Notes: a model not told the origin generated them from the letters alone. Counted from the stretch's first letter, positions 8,579 to 16,892 are shown. The stretch is 64,000 bases of DNA from Azospirillum lipoferum (GCF_024170005.1 NZ_JALJXJ010000008.1:186001-250000), one strand, 5' to 3'. Program-made: numbers and translations.

Positions 8579-10633
8579 ATGGCCGATCCCCGACCCGAGA
8601 AGGCAGGCGCCAAACCGGCGAACAAGACCGCCAGACGCCGCAAAGCCGCCGCTGCACCGTCGCCGCACCGTTCCGCCCGCAGCCGCTGGGCGATGTCGCT
8701 GCCGGGCGCGCTGGCGCTGGGGCTGGCCGGCTGGCTGCTGCTGCCGCGGCTGGCGGCGTCCTTCGCGCCGCATCTGCTGCCGACCGTCCAGCCGGACTGG
8801 AGCGTCCGCCTGCTGCCGCTGGTCCTGGCGCTGGCCGCCTGGGTCGCCGTCAACCGCCGCATCGACGCCCGCGAGCGCGCCGCCAACGCCCGCCTGCTGG
8901 AGGCGCTCGCCGCCGGCCGCGATCCCGAGCTGAAGGCCTCGCTGGAGGAGATCGGCGCGGTCCGCAAGCGGCTCGACACCGCGCTGGCCCAGCTGCGCAA
9001 GCGCCGGGGTGGGCGCTACCTTTACCAGCTGCCCTGGTATCTGGTGATCGGCGCCCCCGGTTCGGGCAAGACCACGGCGCTGGCCAACACCGGCCTCGCC
9101 GCCCGCACGCCCGACGGCACGGTTGCCGAACCGCTGGCCGGGCTGGGCGGCACCCGCAACTGCGACTGGTGGTTCACCGACCGTGCCGTGCTGATCGACA
9201 CCGCCGGCCGCTACACCACCCAGGACAGCCGGCGCGCGGTGGACGGCCGGGTGTGGTCCGGCCTGCTCGACCTGCTGAAGGAGCACCGCCCGCGCCAGCC
9301 CGCCAACGGCGTCCTGCTGACCATCAGCATCCCCGAACTGACGGGCTGGACCGATGCCGACCGGCGCAACCACGCCATCCTGGTCCGCCAGCGCCTGAAC
9401 GAGCTGCGGGTGCAGCTCGGCGTCCGTCTGCCGGTCTATCTGCTGCTGACCAAGGCCGACCTGCTCGACGGCTTCGCCACCTTCTTCGACCCGCTGGACC
9501 GCGAGGCGCGCAGCCAGATCTGGGGACTGACCCTGCCGGCCGGCGAGGCCGCAACTGGTCCGCTGCCGGCCTTCCGCGACCTCTATGCCGGTCTGGTGCG
9601 GCGGCTGGACGAGCGGCTGCTCGACCGGCTGCACCAGGAGCCGGACATCCGCCGCCGCAGCGACGCCTTCGCCCTGCCGCTGCGGGTGGCGGAGCTGGAG
9701 CCGGCGCTGGCCGACATCGTCGACACCGTCTTCGGTTCCGAACATGGCGAGGAGACGCCGCGCCTGCGAGGCCTCTACCTGACCAGCGCCACCCAGACCG
9801 ACGCCTCGCTCGCTCTGCTCGATCCCGACAACGGCGGTCCGGCCTCCACCTATTTCCTCGAACGGCTGCTGCCCGACGTGGTGTTTCCGGAGGCCAACCT
9901 CGCCCGGGTCGACCTTGCGGTGGAGCGCACCCGCCGCCGCCGCGCCCTGCTGTCCGCCACCGCCGCCCTGACGCTCGGTCTGGCAGTCGGCGGCTGGTGG
10001 CTGGCCAGCGCCCGCGGCAACGCCGCCCTGCTGGAGCGCGCCGATGCCGGCGCCGCGGCGGTGGAGGCGGCACTGCGCCCGCTCGACACCCCGCCGCGCG
10101 CCCTGGCGCGGGTGGATGACGCCGATCCGGCGGCGATCCTGCCGGCGCTGGACGCCCTGCGCGCCCTGCCGCTGGCCTTCGAAACGACGAACTGGGCCGA
10201 CCCGGCACTGGCCGGCGGCCTGTATCAGGGGGGCCGCATCGCCACCCCGGCGCAGGAGGCCTACCGCCGTGCCCTGCGCAGCCAGTTCCTGGCCCGCATC
10301 GCCCTGCGGCTGGAGGAGCGGCTGCGCGCCGACTGGGCCTTGCCCGACCAGCTGCGCCAGACCCTGCGCGTCTACCGCATGATCAGCGGGCGCATGATCG
10401 GCAGCGCGGAGCCGATGGATGCCGGCGCGCTGGCGGAATGGCTGGCGCTCGACTGGCAGCGCACGCTGCCCGGCCCGGCCAACGAGGCGCGGCGCCGCGC
10501 CCTCGGCGACCATCTGGCCGCCCTGTTCGCCGTCGGCTTCGCCCCGGTCCCGGCCGACGAGGTCCTGGTCGCCCGCGTGTTGGAGGTGCTGGCGCAATCC
10601 GCCCCGCAGCCAAGCCGGGCCCTTCCGCCATGA
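8579..10633 (+). CDS. tssM: TssM/IcmF, short form lacking C-terminal half
   Basis: A 684-aa IcmF-family protein; full-length TssM is usually about 1100-1300 aa. Two N-terminal TMs (about 38-58 and 76-91) precede a cytoplasmic NTPase domain with Walker A GAPGSGKT (158-165), the Walker B-like segment AVLIDTAGRY, and KADL. A third TM follows (about 455-475), then about 200 periplasmic residues. The large C-terminal periplasmic region that meets TssJ in normal TssM is absent. The frame ends cleanly with an ATGA overlap into tagF, and no remnant of the missing part is seen downstream, so this looks like a real truncation or a short subtype rather than a local frameshift. Spacing from tssL is 10 bases. 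Confidence 0.85.
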   Translation: MADPRPEKAGAKPANKTARRRKAAAAPSPHRSARSRWAMSLPGALALGLAGWLLLPRLAASFAPHLLPTVQPDWSVRLLPLVLALAAWVAVNRRIDARERAANARLLEALAAGRDPELKASLEEIGAVRKRLDTALAQLRKRRGGRYLYQLPWYLVIGAPGSGKTTALANTGLAARTPDGTVAEPLAGLGGTRNCDWWFTDRAVLIDTAGRYTTQDSRRAVDGRVWSGLLDLLKEHRPRQPANGVLLTISIPELTGWTDADRRNHAILVRQRLNELRVQLGVRLPVYLLLTKADLLDGFATFFDPLDREARSQIWGLTLPAGEAATGPLPAFRDLYAGLVRRLDERLLDRLHQEPDIRRRSDAFALPLRVAELEPALADIVDTVFGSEHGEETPRLRGLYLTSATQTDASLALLDPDNGGPASTYFLERLLPDVVFPEANLARVDLAVERTRRRRALLSATAALTLGLAVGGWWLASARGNAALLERADAGAAAVEAALRPLDTPPRALARVDDADPAAILPALDALRALPLAFETTNWADPALAGGLYQGGRIATPAQEAYRRALRSQFLARIALRLEERLRADWALPDQLRQTLRVYRMISGRMIGSAEPMDAGALAEWLALDWQRTLPGPANEARRRALGDHLAALFAVGFAPVPADEVLVARVLEVLAQSAPQPSRALPP

Positions 10634-11328
10634 TGGGCTATTTCGCCACTCCGCGCGGCATGGCTTCTGGGTCCGGCGGGATGGGCGCCGATCCGGTGGT
10701 GGGCTTCCACGGCAAGGTGCCGGCGCGCGGCGATTTCGTCGGCCACGGCCTGCCGGGCGCGGTCCTCGGCCCCTGGGACCGCTGGCTGTCGGCGGCGCTG
10801 GGCGAAGCCGGCCGCCGGCTGGGGGCCGAGTGGGAAACCCTGTTCGCCCAGGCGCCGGTCTGGCGTTTCGCCCTGTCGGCCGGCCTGTGCGGCGCCACCC
10901 CGCTGGTCGGCGTCTGGATGCCCAGCGCCGACCGCGTCGGCCGTCCCTATCCCTTCACCATCGCCGCCGGCCTTCCCGCCGGCTTCGACATTGCCGGCGC
11001 CCCCGCCGCCTGCGCCGCGTGGCTGTCCCGTGCCGAGTCGCTGGCGGCGGACGCCTGCCGCGCCGCTGCCGACGTGGAGGGATTGCCGGCCCGTCTCGCC
11101 ATCCTCGGCCGTCCGGAGCCGGAGCGCGTCAGCCCCGCCACCCGCGCCCTGCTCGACCGCCTGTCCGGCCCCTTGCGCGCCGATGCCAGCCTGTGGTGGA
11201 CCCGTGGCGCCGGCCGCATCGCGCCGTCCCTGCTGTCCTGCCCCGGCCTGCCCGCCGCCCCCCGCCCGACCGCCTTCCTCGACGGCGCCTGGACCCGCTG
11301 GGGCTGGGAGAACGCAGACGAGGGGTAG
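10630..11328 (+). CDS. tagF: TagF/ImpM T6SS-associated protein
   Basis: A 232-aa cytoplasmic protein of the TagF (ImpM, BMA_A0400) family, a post-translational modulator of type VI secretion. The typical opening VGFHGKVPARGDFV is present, as are WDRWLSAAL, GVWMPSADRVGRPYPF and, near the end, SLWWTRGAGRIAPSLLSCPGLP. The ATG overlaps the tssM stop (ATGA), so translation is coupled. The order tssL-tssM-tagF equals impK-impL-impM of the rhizobial imp locus, but the sheath, Hcp, VgrG and ClpV genes are not nearby. A longer frame starting upstream inside tssM is judged non-coding. Confidence 0.88.
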   Translation: MMGYFATPRGMASGSGGMGADPVVGFHGKVPARGDFVGHGLPGAVLGPWDRWLSAALGEAGRRLGAEWETLFAQAPVWRFALSAGLCGATPLVGVWMPSADRVGRPYPFTIAAGLPAGFDIAGAPAACAAWLSRAESLAADACRAAADVEGLPARLAILGRPEPERVSPATRALLDRLSGPLRADASLWWTRGAGRIAPSLLSCPGLPAAPRPTAFLDGAWTRWGWENADEG

Positions 11329-11426
11329 GGAAGGGCGGCCAAGCCTGTGCCGTGCGGTGGCATCGCCCTCCGCCCCATGCTATCGTTCCCGCTGCCGCCC
11401 ACCGCCGCGAGCGGTCCGGCACAGGC

Positions 11427-11468
11427 GAAAACCCGGCCAGCGCTTACAAAAGCGGAGCCGTTGTTTTC
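11427..11468 (+). terminator. Long imperfect hairpin downstream of tagF
   Basis: Nested inverted repeats GAAAAC/GTTTTC, CGGC/GCCG and GCTT/AAGC, followed by TTTTCCTTAGG. It lies about 100 bases past tagF and just before the CRISPR-like array. It is either the operon terminator or part of the array's leader side. Confidence 0.4.
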
Positions 11469-11503
11469 CTTAGGATCTTTGACATCGTCCAGAACCTGAG
11501 CGG

Positions 11504-11986
11504 ATCAGAAAACCTGGACCATCCTTCACCTCATTGAAGCACATAGTGCGGCGAGACACGAAGTGTCGCGCGCGTCACAGTCTTCCGAAGCGGAAGTGCT
11601 TCGGCCTCATTGAAGAATCCGTGGGTCGCAAGTTCGCGTCCTGCCGCCGGAGCATCATCCCAGGCAGAGAACCCTGGGCCTCATTTAAGCGTCGACTGCA
11701 AAAACTTCTATGTCAGATGCGAGCGCGGTTTTCCGAAGCAGAAATTCTTCGGCCTCATTGAAGTCCGTCGATCCAAACCTTACCCGTCAGGGTCTCGGTT
11801 GCGTCTTCCGAAGCAGAAACGCTTCGGCCTCATTGAAGCTCATAGTCGTTCTCGGTCTGCATCACCTTGTCGCCGAGTCTTCCGAAGCAGAAATGCTTCG
11901 GCCTCATTGAAGCCCTGCCCGCGCCTTGCCTACGGTCAGTAGCCGGCACCGTCTTCCGAAGCAGAAATGCCTCGGCCTCATTGAAG
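11504..11986. CRISPR. Orphan, degenerate CRISPR array (7 repeats, 6 spacers)
   Basis: Seven 36-base repeats start at 11504, 11580, 11654, 11728, 11803, 11877 and 11951, with a period of 74-76. The best copy (11877) has GTCTT, an 8-bp stem CCGAAGCA/TGCTTCGG closed by GAAA, and the 3' end CCTCATTGAAG; most copies are followed by C. The six spacers are unique, 38-40 bases each. The first repeat keeps only the 3' third, the third has a rewritten stem, and all others but the sixth carry one or two changes. The plus orientation fits the ATTGAAA-type 3' end of CRISPR repeats; decay at the 11504 end would instead suit a leader on the right, so direction is left open. No cas gene lies in the window, so the array is an orphan here and probably old. 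It sits between tagF and a minus-strand lipoprotein gene. Confidence 0.85.
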
Positions 11987-12025
11987 CTTCCACGCCGTTC
12001 CAACTGTCCCCGGCATCCCCAGCCG

Positions 12026-12053
12026 CGCCCGCCGCTCTCCATCGCGGCGGGCG
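12026..12053 (-). terminator. Hairpin after the deaminase-like gene
   Basis: Perfect 10-bp stem CGCCCGCCGC/GCGGCGGGCG with an 8-base loop, 19 bases beyond the stop of the minus-strand gene ending at 12072. No U-tract. It separates that gene from the CRISPR-like array. Confidence 0.5.
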
Positions 12054-12071
12054 GGACTCTCAGGCCAAGCG

Positions 12072-13634
12072 TTACCGCGTCCCCGCCATCTCGCGGTCGA
12101 AGCGGGCCAGCGCCTCTTCCAGCCCCCACTGGACCCGCGCCTTCTCGCTGCGGGCGGTCACGGCGCGGCAGGACTCCTTGCGAACAGGTGGGGTGCAGCC
12201 GGGGGCGGACCACAGGCTGTCGCCGGGCAGGAAGCTGTGCTCCAGGCTGGCGCGGGCCAGCCCGACGAGGTCGGCATAGCCGAAGCCGAACTCCTCCACC
12301 GCGCGTTGCAGCTCGTTGGTCAGGTCGATCCGGCTGACGCCTTCATCGTCGGTCGACAGCACCACCGGCACCCCGGCGGCGCGATAGACCGGCAAGGGGT
12401 GGGCCTTGCCGCTGACGCCCAGGATCTTGTCGTTGCTGGTCAGATTGACCTCCACCGCCACCTTGCGCTCGGCCATCAGCCGCAGCAGGCCCCGGGGGTC
12501 GTCCTCATACATCACGTCGACGCCATGGCCGATGCGCTTGGCCCCGGCGATCTCCACCGCCTTGCGGATGTGGTCGCGCAGCCGTTCCGGCGGGACGAGG
12601 CCCAGCGTCAGTTCGCCGGCATGCAGCGCCACGTTGGTGCCGGGCTGGCGCCGCTTCGCCTCCGCCACCATCCGCATGTGCAGGTCGTAGTCGTCGAGCG
12701 CCACCGGGTTGTCCTCCGGCGCCACGAAGTTCAGGCCGACGACCCGCGGCTCCTGCGCTTCCAGCAGGGCGTTGAACAGGGTGGTGGCATAGACCGGGCC
12801 GGGGCTTTGCGTGCGCGACACCTGCTGGAGGTAGCGGACCGACACCGCGCAGCCCGGCCGTGCCGACGGCGTGCCGCAACCAAGGATGCTGCGCATGCGG
12901 GCTTCCGCCGCGTCGATCTCCTGCCGGGCCGGGGCGACCAGGGCGGGCAGGCCGGCGGCGATCAGCCTGTCGGCGGTGCCCGGCAGGTCGGCCGCCGCCT
13001 GCGGCGTCCAGGCGAAGGCCTTGCCGATGGCGGCGGCCGGACCGGTGCCGAAGGACACCATCAGCTCGACATGGCGCTCGCCCTGGCGGCCGGCGCGGTC
13101 CACCACTTCGGCCAGCAGGTCGCCGGTGGAGTTGGCCGCCGCGCGGAAGCGGCCGAAGGTGGCGAAGAACTGGTCATGCAGGCTGTAGCCGGAGACCGGC
13201 AGCGCGTCGCGCGTCGACAGCGCGTCCAGCGCCATCGGGTAAAGCGTGCCGTCGGCGATCACCGCGGTGGCGCTCGGCCGGGCCGACTTGGCGTCGCCGC
13301 AGGGCGCCTGCGTCGTCGGCGCCACCAGCGTCAGGGCCTTGACGTCGAAGCAGAGGCCGGCGGCGGACGCCATCCGCAGGTAATTCTCGGCATAGACTGC
13401 GCCGGTCAGGTGGTTGTGCAGGTCCGCACCCTTGGGCATGCGGTAGAGGAAGGCGCGCAGCTCCGGCGGGCTGGTCCGCACCGCCTCGAACCGCCGCGCC
13501 GCCGCCGACCCGACAACCTCGCCGCCACCCATACCGGCGCTGCCGCTCCCCATCTCCGCCGTGGCGCAGCCGGCCAGCAGCAGCGTCGCCGCCAATGCCC
13601 CCGTGACTCCGCTCTTCATTCGTCCGCGCTTCAT
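12072..13634 (-). CDS. Adenosine deaminase-like lipoprotein
   Basis: A 520-aa member of the metal-dependent adenosine deaminase superfamily with a lipoprotein signal (LLLAGCAT lipobox), so probably exported and lipid-anchored. Metal-binding motif KGADLHNHLTGA lies near the N terminus, then NVALHAGE, RIGHGVDV and LSTDDEG near the C terminus, all as in ADA enzymes. It is longer than cytosolic ADA (about 340 aa) because of an insert after the first motif, resembling secreted ADGF-type deaminases. The ATG at 13634 is preceded by GGAG at good spacing; an in-frame ATG five codons later (13619) also exists. The substrate is probably extracellular or periplasmic adenosine; this is inferred from the family. 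Confidence 0.87.
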   Translation of the reverse strand: MKRGRMKSGVTGALAATLLLAGCATAEMGSGSAGMGGGEVVGSAAARRFEAVRTSPPELRAFLYRMPKGADLHNHLTGAVYAENYLRMASAAGLCFDVKALTLVAPTTQAPCGDAKSARPSATAVIADGTLYPMALDALSTRDALPVSGYSLHDQFFATFGRFRAAANSTGDLLAEVVDRAGRQGERHVELMVSFGTGPAAAIGKAFAWTPQAAADLPGTADRLIAAGLPALVAPARQEIDAAEARMRSILGCGTPSARPGCAVSVRYLQQVSRTQSPGPVYATTLFNALLEAQEPRVVGLNFVAPEDNPVALDDYDLHMRMVAEAKRRQPGTNVALHAGELTLGLVPPERLRDHIRKAVEIAGAKRIGHGVDVMYEDDPRGLLRLMAERKVAVEVNLTSNDKILGVSGKAHPLPVYRAAGVPVVLSTDDEGVSRIDLTNELQRAVEEFGFGYADLVGLARASLEHSFLPGDSLWSAPGCTPPVRKESCRAVTARSEKARVQWGLEEALARFDREMAGTR

Positions 13635-13793
13635 GCACCCGACTCCTTCTTCTCCTTTTGCGGGTACAAATGCGCTGATAATCGCGCAGGCGCAACGACG
13701 GATCGAAAGGCTGTAGCGGGGCGGCAATTCCCGGTATGGTGCGGCGATCCTTTCGTGTTCCCGCCATATCCGCCGTCTTTGGAGCCCGCCGCG

Positions 13794-15452
13794 ATGACCG
13801 ACACCTCCGCCCCGACCCTGCTCGACGCCGCCAAGCGTTTCCGCAGCAACGATCTGGCGGGGGCGGAGCAGGTCTGCCGGGCGATCCTGGCGACCGACCC
13901 GCACAATGCCGGCGCCCTGCATCTGTTGGGGCTGGTCGCCGCCCACACCGGCCATCCGGACAACGCGCTGTCCCTGTTCGCCCAGGCCATCGCCGAGAAT
14001 GGCAACGACCCGTCCTTCCACAACAGCCGCGGCAGCCTGCTCTTCCAGCAGGGCCGCCCGGCGGAGGCGGAGGAGGCGTTCCGCGCCGGCCTCGTCCTCA
14101 ACCCGCGCCTGCCGGAACTGCACGGCAATCTCGGCAACGCGCTGAAGGCGCAGAACCGGGTGGAGGAGGCGGCCGACTGTTTCCGCGCCGCGCTCGACCT
14201 GCGGGCGCAAGCGCCGGAGATGCACCATTTCCTCGCCGCCAGCCTGCGCGAGCTGGGCGAGCTGGAGGAGGCGGAGGAGCATTTCCGCACCGCGCTGGCC
14301 CAGGCTCCCGACTATCTCGACGTCCATTACAGCCTGGCCGAGCTGCTCTCCACCCGCGGCCGGCTGGAGGAGGCTGAGGCGGAATTCCGCATCGTGCTGG
14401 CCGCCGCTCCGCGCTTCGTCCCGGCCCAGGTCGGTCTCGCCCATGTGCTGCAAAGCCTCGACCGCGCCAGCGAGGCCATCGAGGTGATCGAGTCGGCGCG
14501 CGAGCAGGCGCCCGACCACCCGATGGTGAAGTTCACCCGCCGGCTGATCTATTCGAACGCGGTGCCCGGCTGGCACCTGCCGATGATCAACGATTTCGAA
14601 CGCAACGAAGCCTACAAGCGCTCGCTGGAACGGGCGGTGAAGCCCGACTCCCTGGTGCTGGAGATCGGCACCGGTTCCGGCATCGTCGCCATGATGGCGG
14701 CGCGCGCCGGTGCGAAGAAGGTGGTGACCTGCGAGGTCAACCCGATCCTCGCCCGCGTCGCCAAGGAAACGGTGGCGCGCAACGGCTATGCCGACCGCAT
14801 CGACGTGGTGCCGCGCCTGTCGACCCAGCTGACGGTGGGCGAGGGCGGCGACCTGCCGGAGAAGGCCGACGTCTTCGTGTCGGAACTGATCAACATCGGC
14901 ATGCTGGCCCCGCGCATGCTGTCGGTGCTGCAACATGCCCGCACCCATCTGGTGAAGCCGGGCGGCGCCATCATCCCGCGCGCCTCCACCGTCTACGCCA
15001 TGCTGGTGGAGACGCCGGAGCTGGCCCGGATCAACCCGGTGGAGATGATCGACGGCTTCGACATGGGCAGCTTCGACGTCTTCCGCTCGCCCGGCTACCA
15101 GCAGATCGACCTCGGTGCCGACGCCCACACCCCGCTGTCGAAGCCCTTCACTGCGCTCGATTTCGACTTCACCCGCAACATGCCGGAGGAGGGCGAGCGG
15201 GTGATCGACGTGACCATCGTCACCGCCGGCACCTGCCACGGCGTCGCCTTCTGGTTCGACCTCTTCATGGACGACGAGGTGGTCTACAAATCGGAAAGCC
15301 GCGCCCGCACCAACCACTGGAAGCAGGCGATGACCTTCCTGGAAAAGCCGATCAAGCTGCTGGCCGGCGACCGCCTGCGCATCGTCGCCCGCTACGACAA
15401 CAACCAGATTTCCTTCGGGGTGGACGGATTGACGGGGGGCGGGCGGGGGTAA
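13794..15452 (+). CDS. TPR protein fused to PRMT-like methyltransferase
   Basis: A 552-aa fusion. Residues 1 to about 240 are six or so tetratricopeptide repeats (for example NPRLPELHGNLGNALKAQNR). From about 265 on is a SAM-dependent methyltransferase of the protein arginine methyltransferase fold: VKPDSLVLEIGTGSGIVAMM (about 283-302), an acidic residue in VTCEVNP binding the ribose, and VSELINIGML (about 362-371) in the position of the PRMT double-E loop. ARTHLVKPGGAIIPR and STVYAMLVET follow and recall PRMT7/PRMT9. Human PRMT9 also has N-terminal TPRs. In the sequence seen, the loop shows only one clear Glu. GGAG precedes the ATG. The MFS gene follows after 6 bases. Confidence 0.82.
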   Translation: MTDTSAPTLLDAAKRFRSNDLAGAEQVCRAILATDPHNAGALHLLGLVAAHTGHPDNALSLFAQAIAENGNDPSFHNSRGSLLFQQGRPAEAEEAFRAGLVLNPRLPELHGNLGNALKAQNRVEEAADCFRAALDLRAQAPEMHHFLAASLRELGELEEAEEHFRTALAQAPDYLDVHYSLAELLSTRGRLEEAEAEFRIVLAAAPRFVPAQVGLAHVLQSLDRASEAIEVIESAREQAPDHPMVKFTRRLIYSNAVPGWHLPMINDFERNEAYKRSLERAVKPDSLVLEIGTGSGIVAMMAARAGAKKVVTCEVNPILARVAKETVARNGYADRIDVVPRLSTQLTVGEGGDLPEKADVFVSELINIGMLAPRMLSVLQHARTHLVKPGGAIIPRASTVYAMLVETPELARINPVEMIDGFDMGSFDVFRSPGYQQIDLGADAHTPLSKPFTALDFDFTRNMPEEGERVIDVTIVTAGTCHGVAFWFDLFMDDEVVYKSESRARTNHWKQAMTFLEKPIKLLAGDRLRIVARYDNNQISFGVDGLTGGGRG

Positions 15453-15458
15453 GCGGGC

Positions 15459-16787
15459 GTGAGCGAAGCCGTCCCTTCCAGCGCCGTCCCCTCCGGCGCC
15501 GTCCCCTCCGGCGACTTCCCTTCCCGGCGGGCCATCGCCTCCTGGTGCCTCTACGACTGGGCGAATTCGGCATACAACACCATCATCACCACCTTCGTCT
15601 TCTCGGTCTATTTCGCCCGCGGCGTCGTCGGCGACCCGGTCGAGGGCACGGCGCGGTGGAGCGCCGCCATGACCGTGGCCGGCGTCGCCATCGCGCTGCT
15701 CAGCCCGGTGCTGGGCGCCATCGCCGACCGGGCCGGGCGGCGCAAGCCGTGGATGGCTTTGTTCACCCTGGTCACCGTCGCCTTCACCGCGGCGCTGTGG
15801 TGGGTCCGGCCCGATCCGGCCGATGCTGTCTTCGCGCTCGCCTGCGTCGTGGTCGCCACCGTGGCGTTCGAACTGGCCAACGTCTTCTACAACGCCACCC
15901 TGCCGGGGCTGGTGCCGGCACGGCTGCTCGGCCGGGTGTCGGGCTGGGGCTGGGGGATCGGCTATTTCGGCGGGCTGGCCTGCCTCGTCCTGGCGCTGGT
16001 CGGCTTCGTCAAGGCGCCGGCTCCGCTGTTCGGCCTGTTCGGCATGGAATGGGCGGACTGGGGTCCGCAGGCCAATGTCCGCGCCACCGCCCTGCTGGCC
16101 GCCGTCTGGTACGGGCTGTTCGCGCTGCCCTATTTCCTGTGGGTGCCGGACGAGCCCGCCACCGGCCACGGCCTGCTGCGGGCGGCGCGCGAGGGGGTGG
16201 CGACGCTGATCGCCACGCTGCGGCAGGCCCGGCGCTACCGCGAGGTCGGGCGCTTCCTGATCGCCAGCGCCTTCTACCGCGACGGCATCAACACCATCAC
16301 CGCCTTCGGCGGCCTCTTCGCCGCCGGGACCTTCGGCATGAGCTTCGAGGAGATCCTGGTCTTCGCCATCGCACTCAACGTGGTGGCGGGGGCGGGGGCC
16401 ATCGGCTTCGCCTGGATGGACGACCGGGCGGGGGCCAAGCCGGTGATCCTGATCGCGCTGGCCGGCATGACCGCCTGCGGCCTGCCGCTTCTGCTGGCGA
16501 CGGAACGGCTGTGGTTCTGGATCTTTGCGCTCGGGCTCGGGCTGTTCTTCGGGCCGGCCCAGGCGGCCGGGCGGTCGATGATGGCGCGGCTCGCCCCGCC
16601 GGGCATGGCGGGAGAGATGTTCGGCCTCTACGGCCTGACCGGCCGCTTCGTCGGCTTCTTCGGGCCGCTGCTGTTCGGTCTGGCGACCCAGGCCTTCGCC
16701 AGCCAGCGTGCCGGTATGGCGACGGTTCTGGCTTTCTTCGCCATCGGCTTCGGGCTTATGCTGGCGGTTCGCGAACCGGCCCGTTAG
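15459..16787 (+). CDS. UMF1/Atg22-like MFS transporter
   Basis: A 442-aa inner-membrane permease of about 12 TMs in the UMF1 branch of the major facilitator superfamily. The opening SWCLYDWANSAYNTIITTFVFS is diagnostic, followed by the loop GAIADRAGRRKPWM. The later segments AFYRDGINTITAFGGLFA and FGLYGLTGRFVGFFGPLLFG are also typical. The GTG start is 6 bases after the TPR-PRMT gene, so the two are an operon. The first 20 residues contain a short tandem repeat, AVPSGAVPSG, from a 15-base DNA duplication. Substrate unknown; relatives have been linked to amino-acid or sugar export without firm proof. Confidence 0.88.
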   Translation: MSEAVPSSAVPSGAVPSGDFPSRRAIASWCLYDWANSAYNTIITTFVFSVYFARGVVGDPVEGTARWSAAMTVAGVAIALLSPVLGAIADRAGRRKPWMALFTLVTVAFTAALWWVRPDPADAVFALACVVVATVAFELANVFYNATLPGLVPARLLGRVSGWGWGIGYFGGLACLVLALVGFVKAPAPLFGLFGMEWADWGPQANVRATALLAAVWYGLFALPYFLWVPDEPATGHGLLRAAREGVATLIATLRQARRYREVGRFLIASAFYRDGINTITAFGGLFAAGTFGMSFEEILVFAIALNVVAGAGAIGFAWMDDRAGAKPVILIALAGMTACGLPLLLATERLWFWIFALGLGLFFGPAQAAGRSMMARLAPPGMAGEMFGLYGLTGRFVGFFGPLLFGLATQAFASQRAGMATVLAFFAIGFGLMLAVREPAR

Positions 16788-16892
16788 AAAAGGGCCTGTG
16801 TCAAAGCGCCGCACACGAGACCATTCGAGGGCAGAGCTGTTACCTTCGTTTTTGCTGCGACGCACAAATGTCGAAGCCGAGGGGTACGGACC

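Noticed and set aside
10438..10629. N-terminal extension of tagF into tssM.
   Set aside because: The extension is arginine/alanine-rich shadow sequence. The conserved TagF start fits the ATG at 10630, which overlaps the tssM stop.
10631..11600. A frameshift explaining the short TssM.
   Set aside because: No reading frame after the tssM stop resembles the missing IcmF C-terminal domains; the next conserved sequence is tagF.
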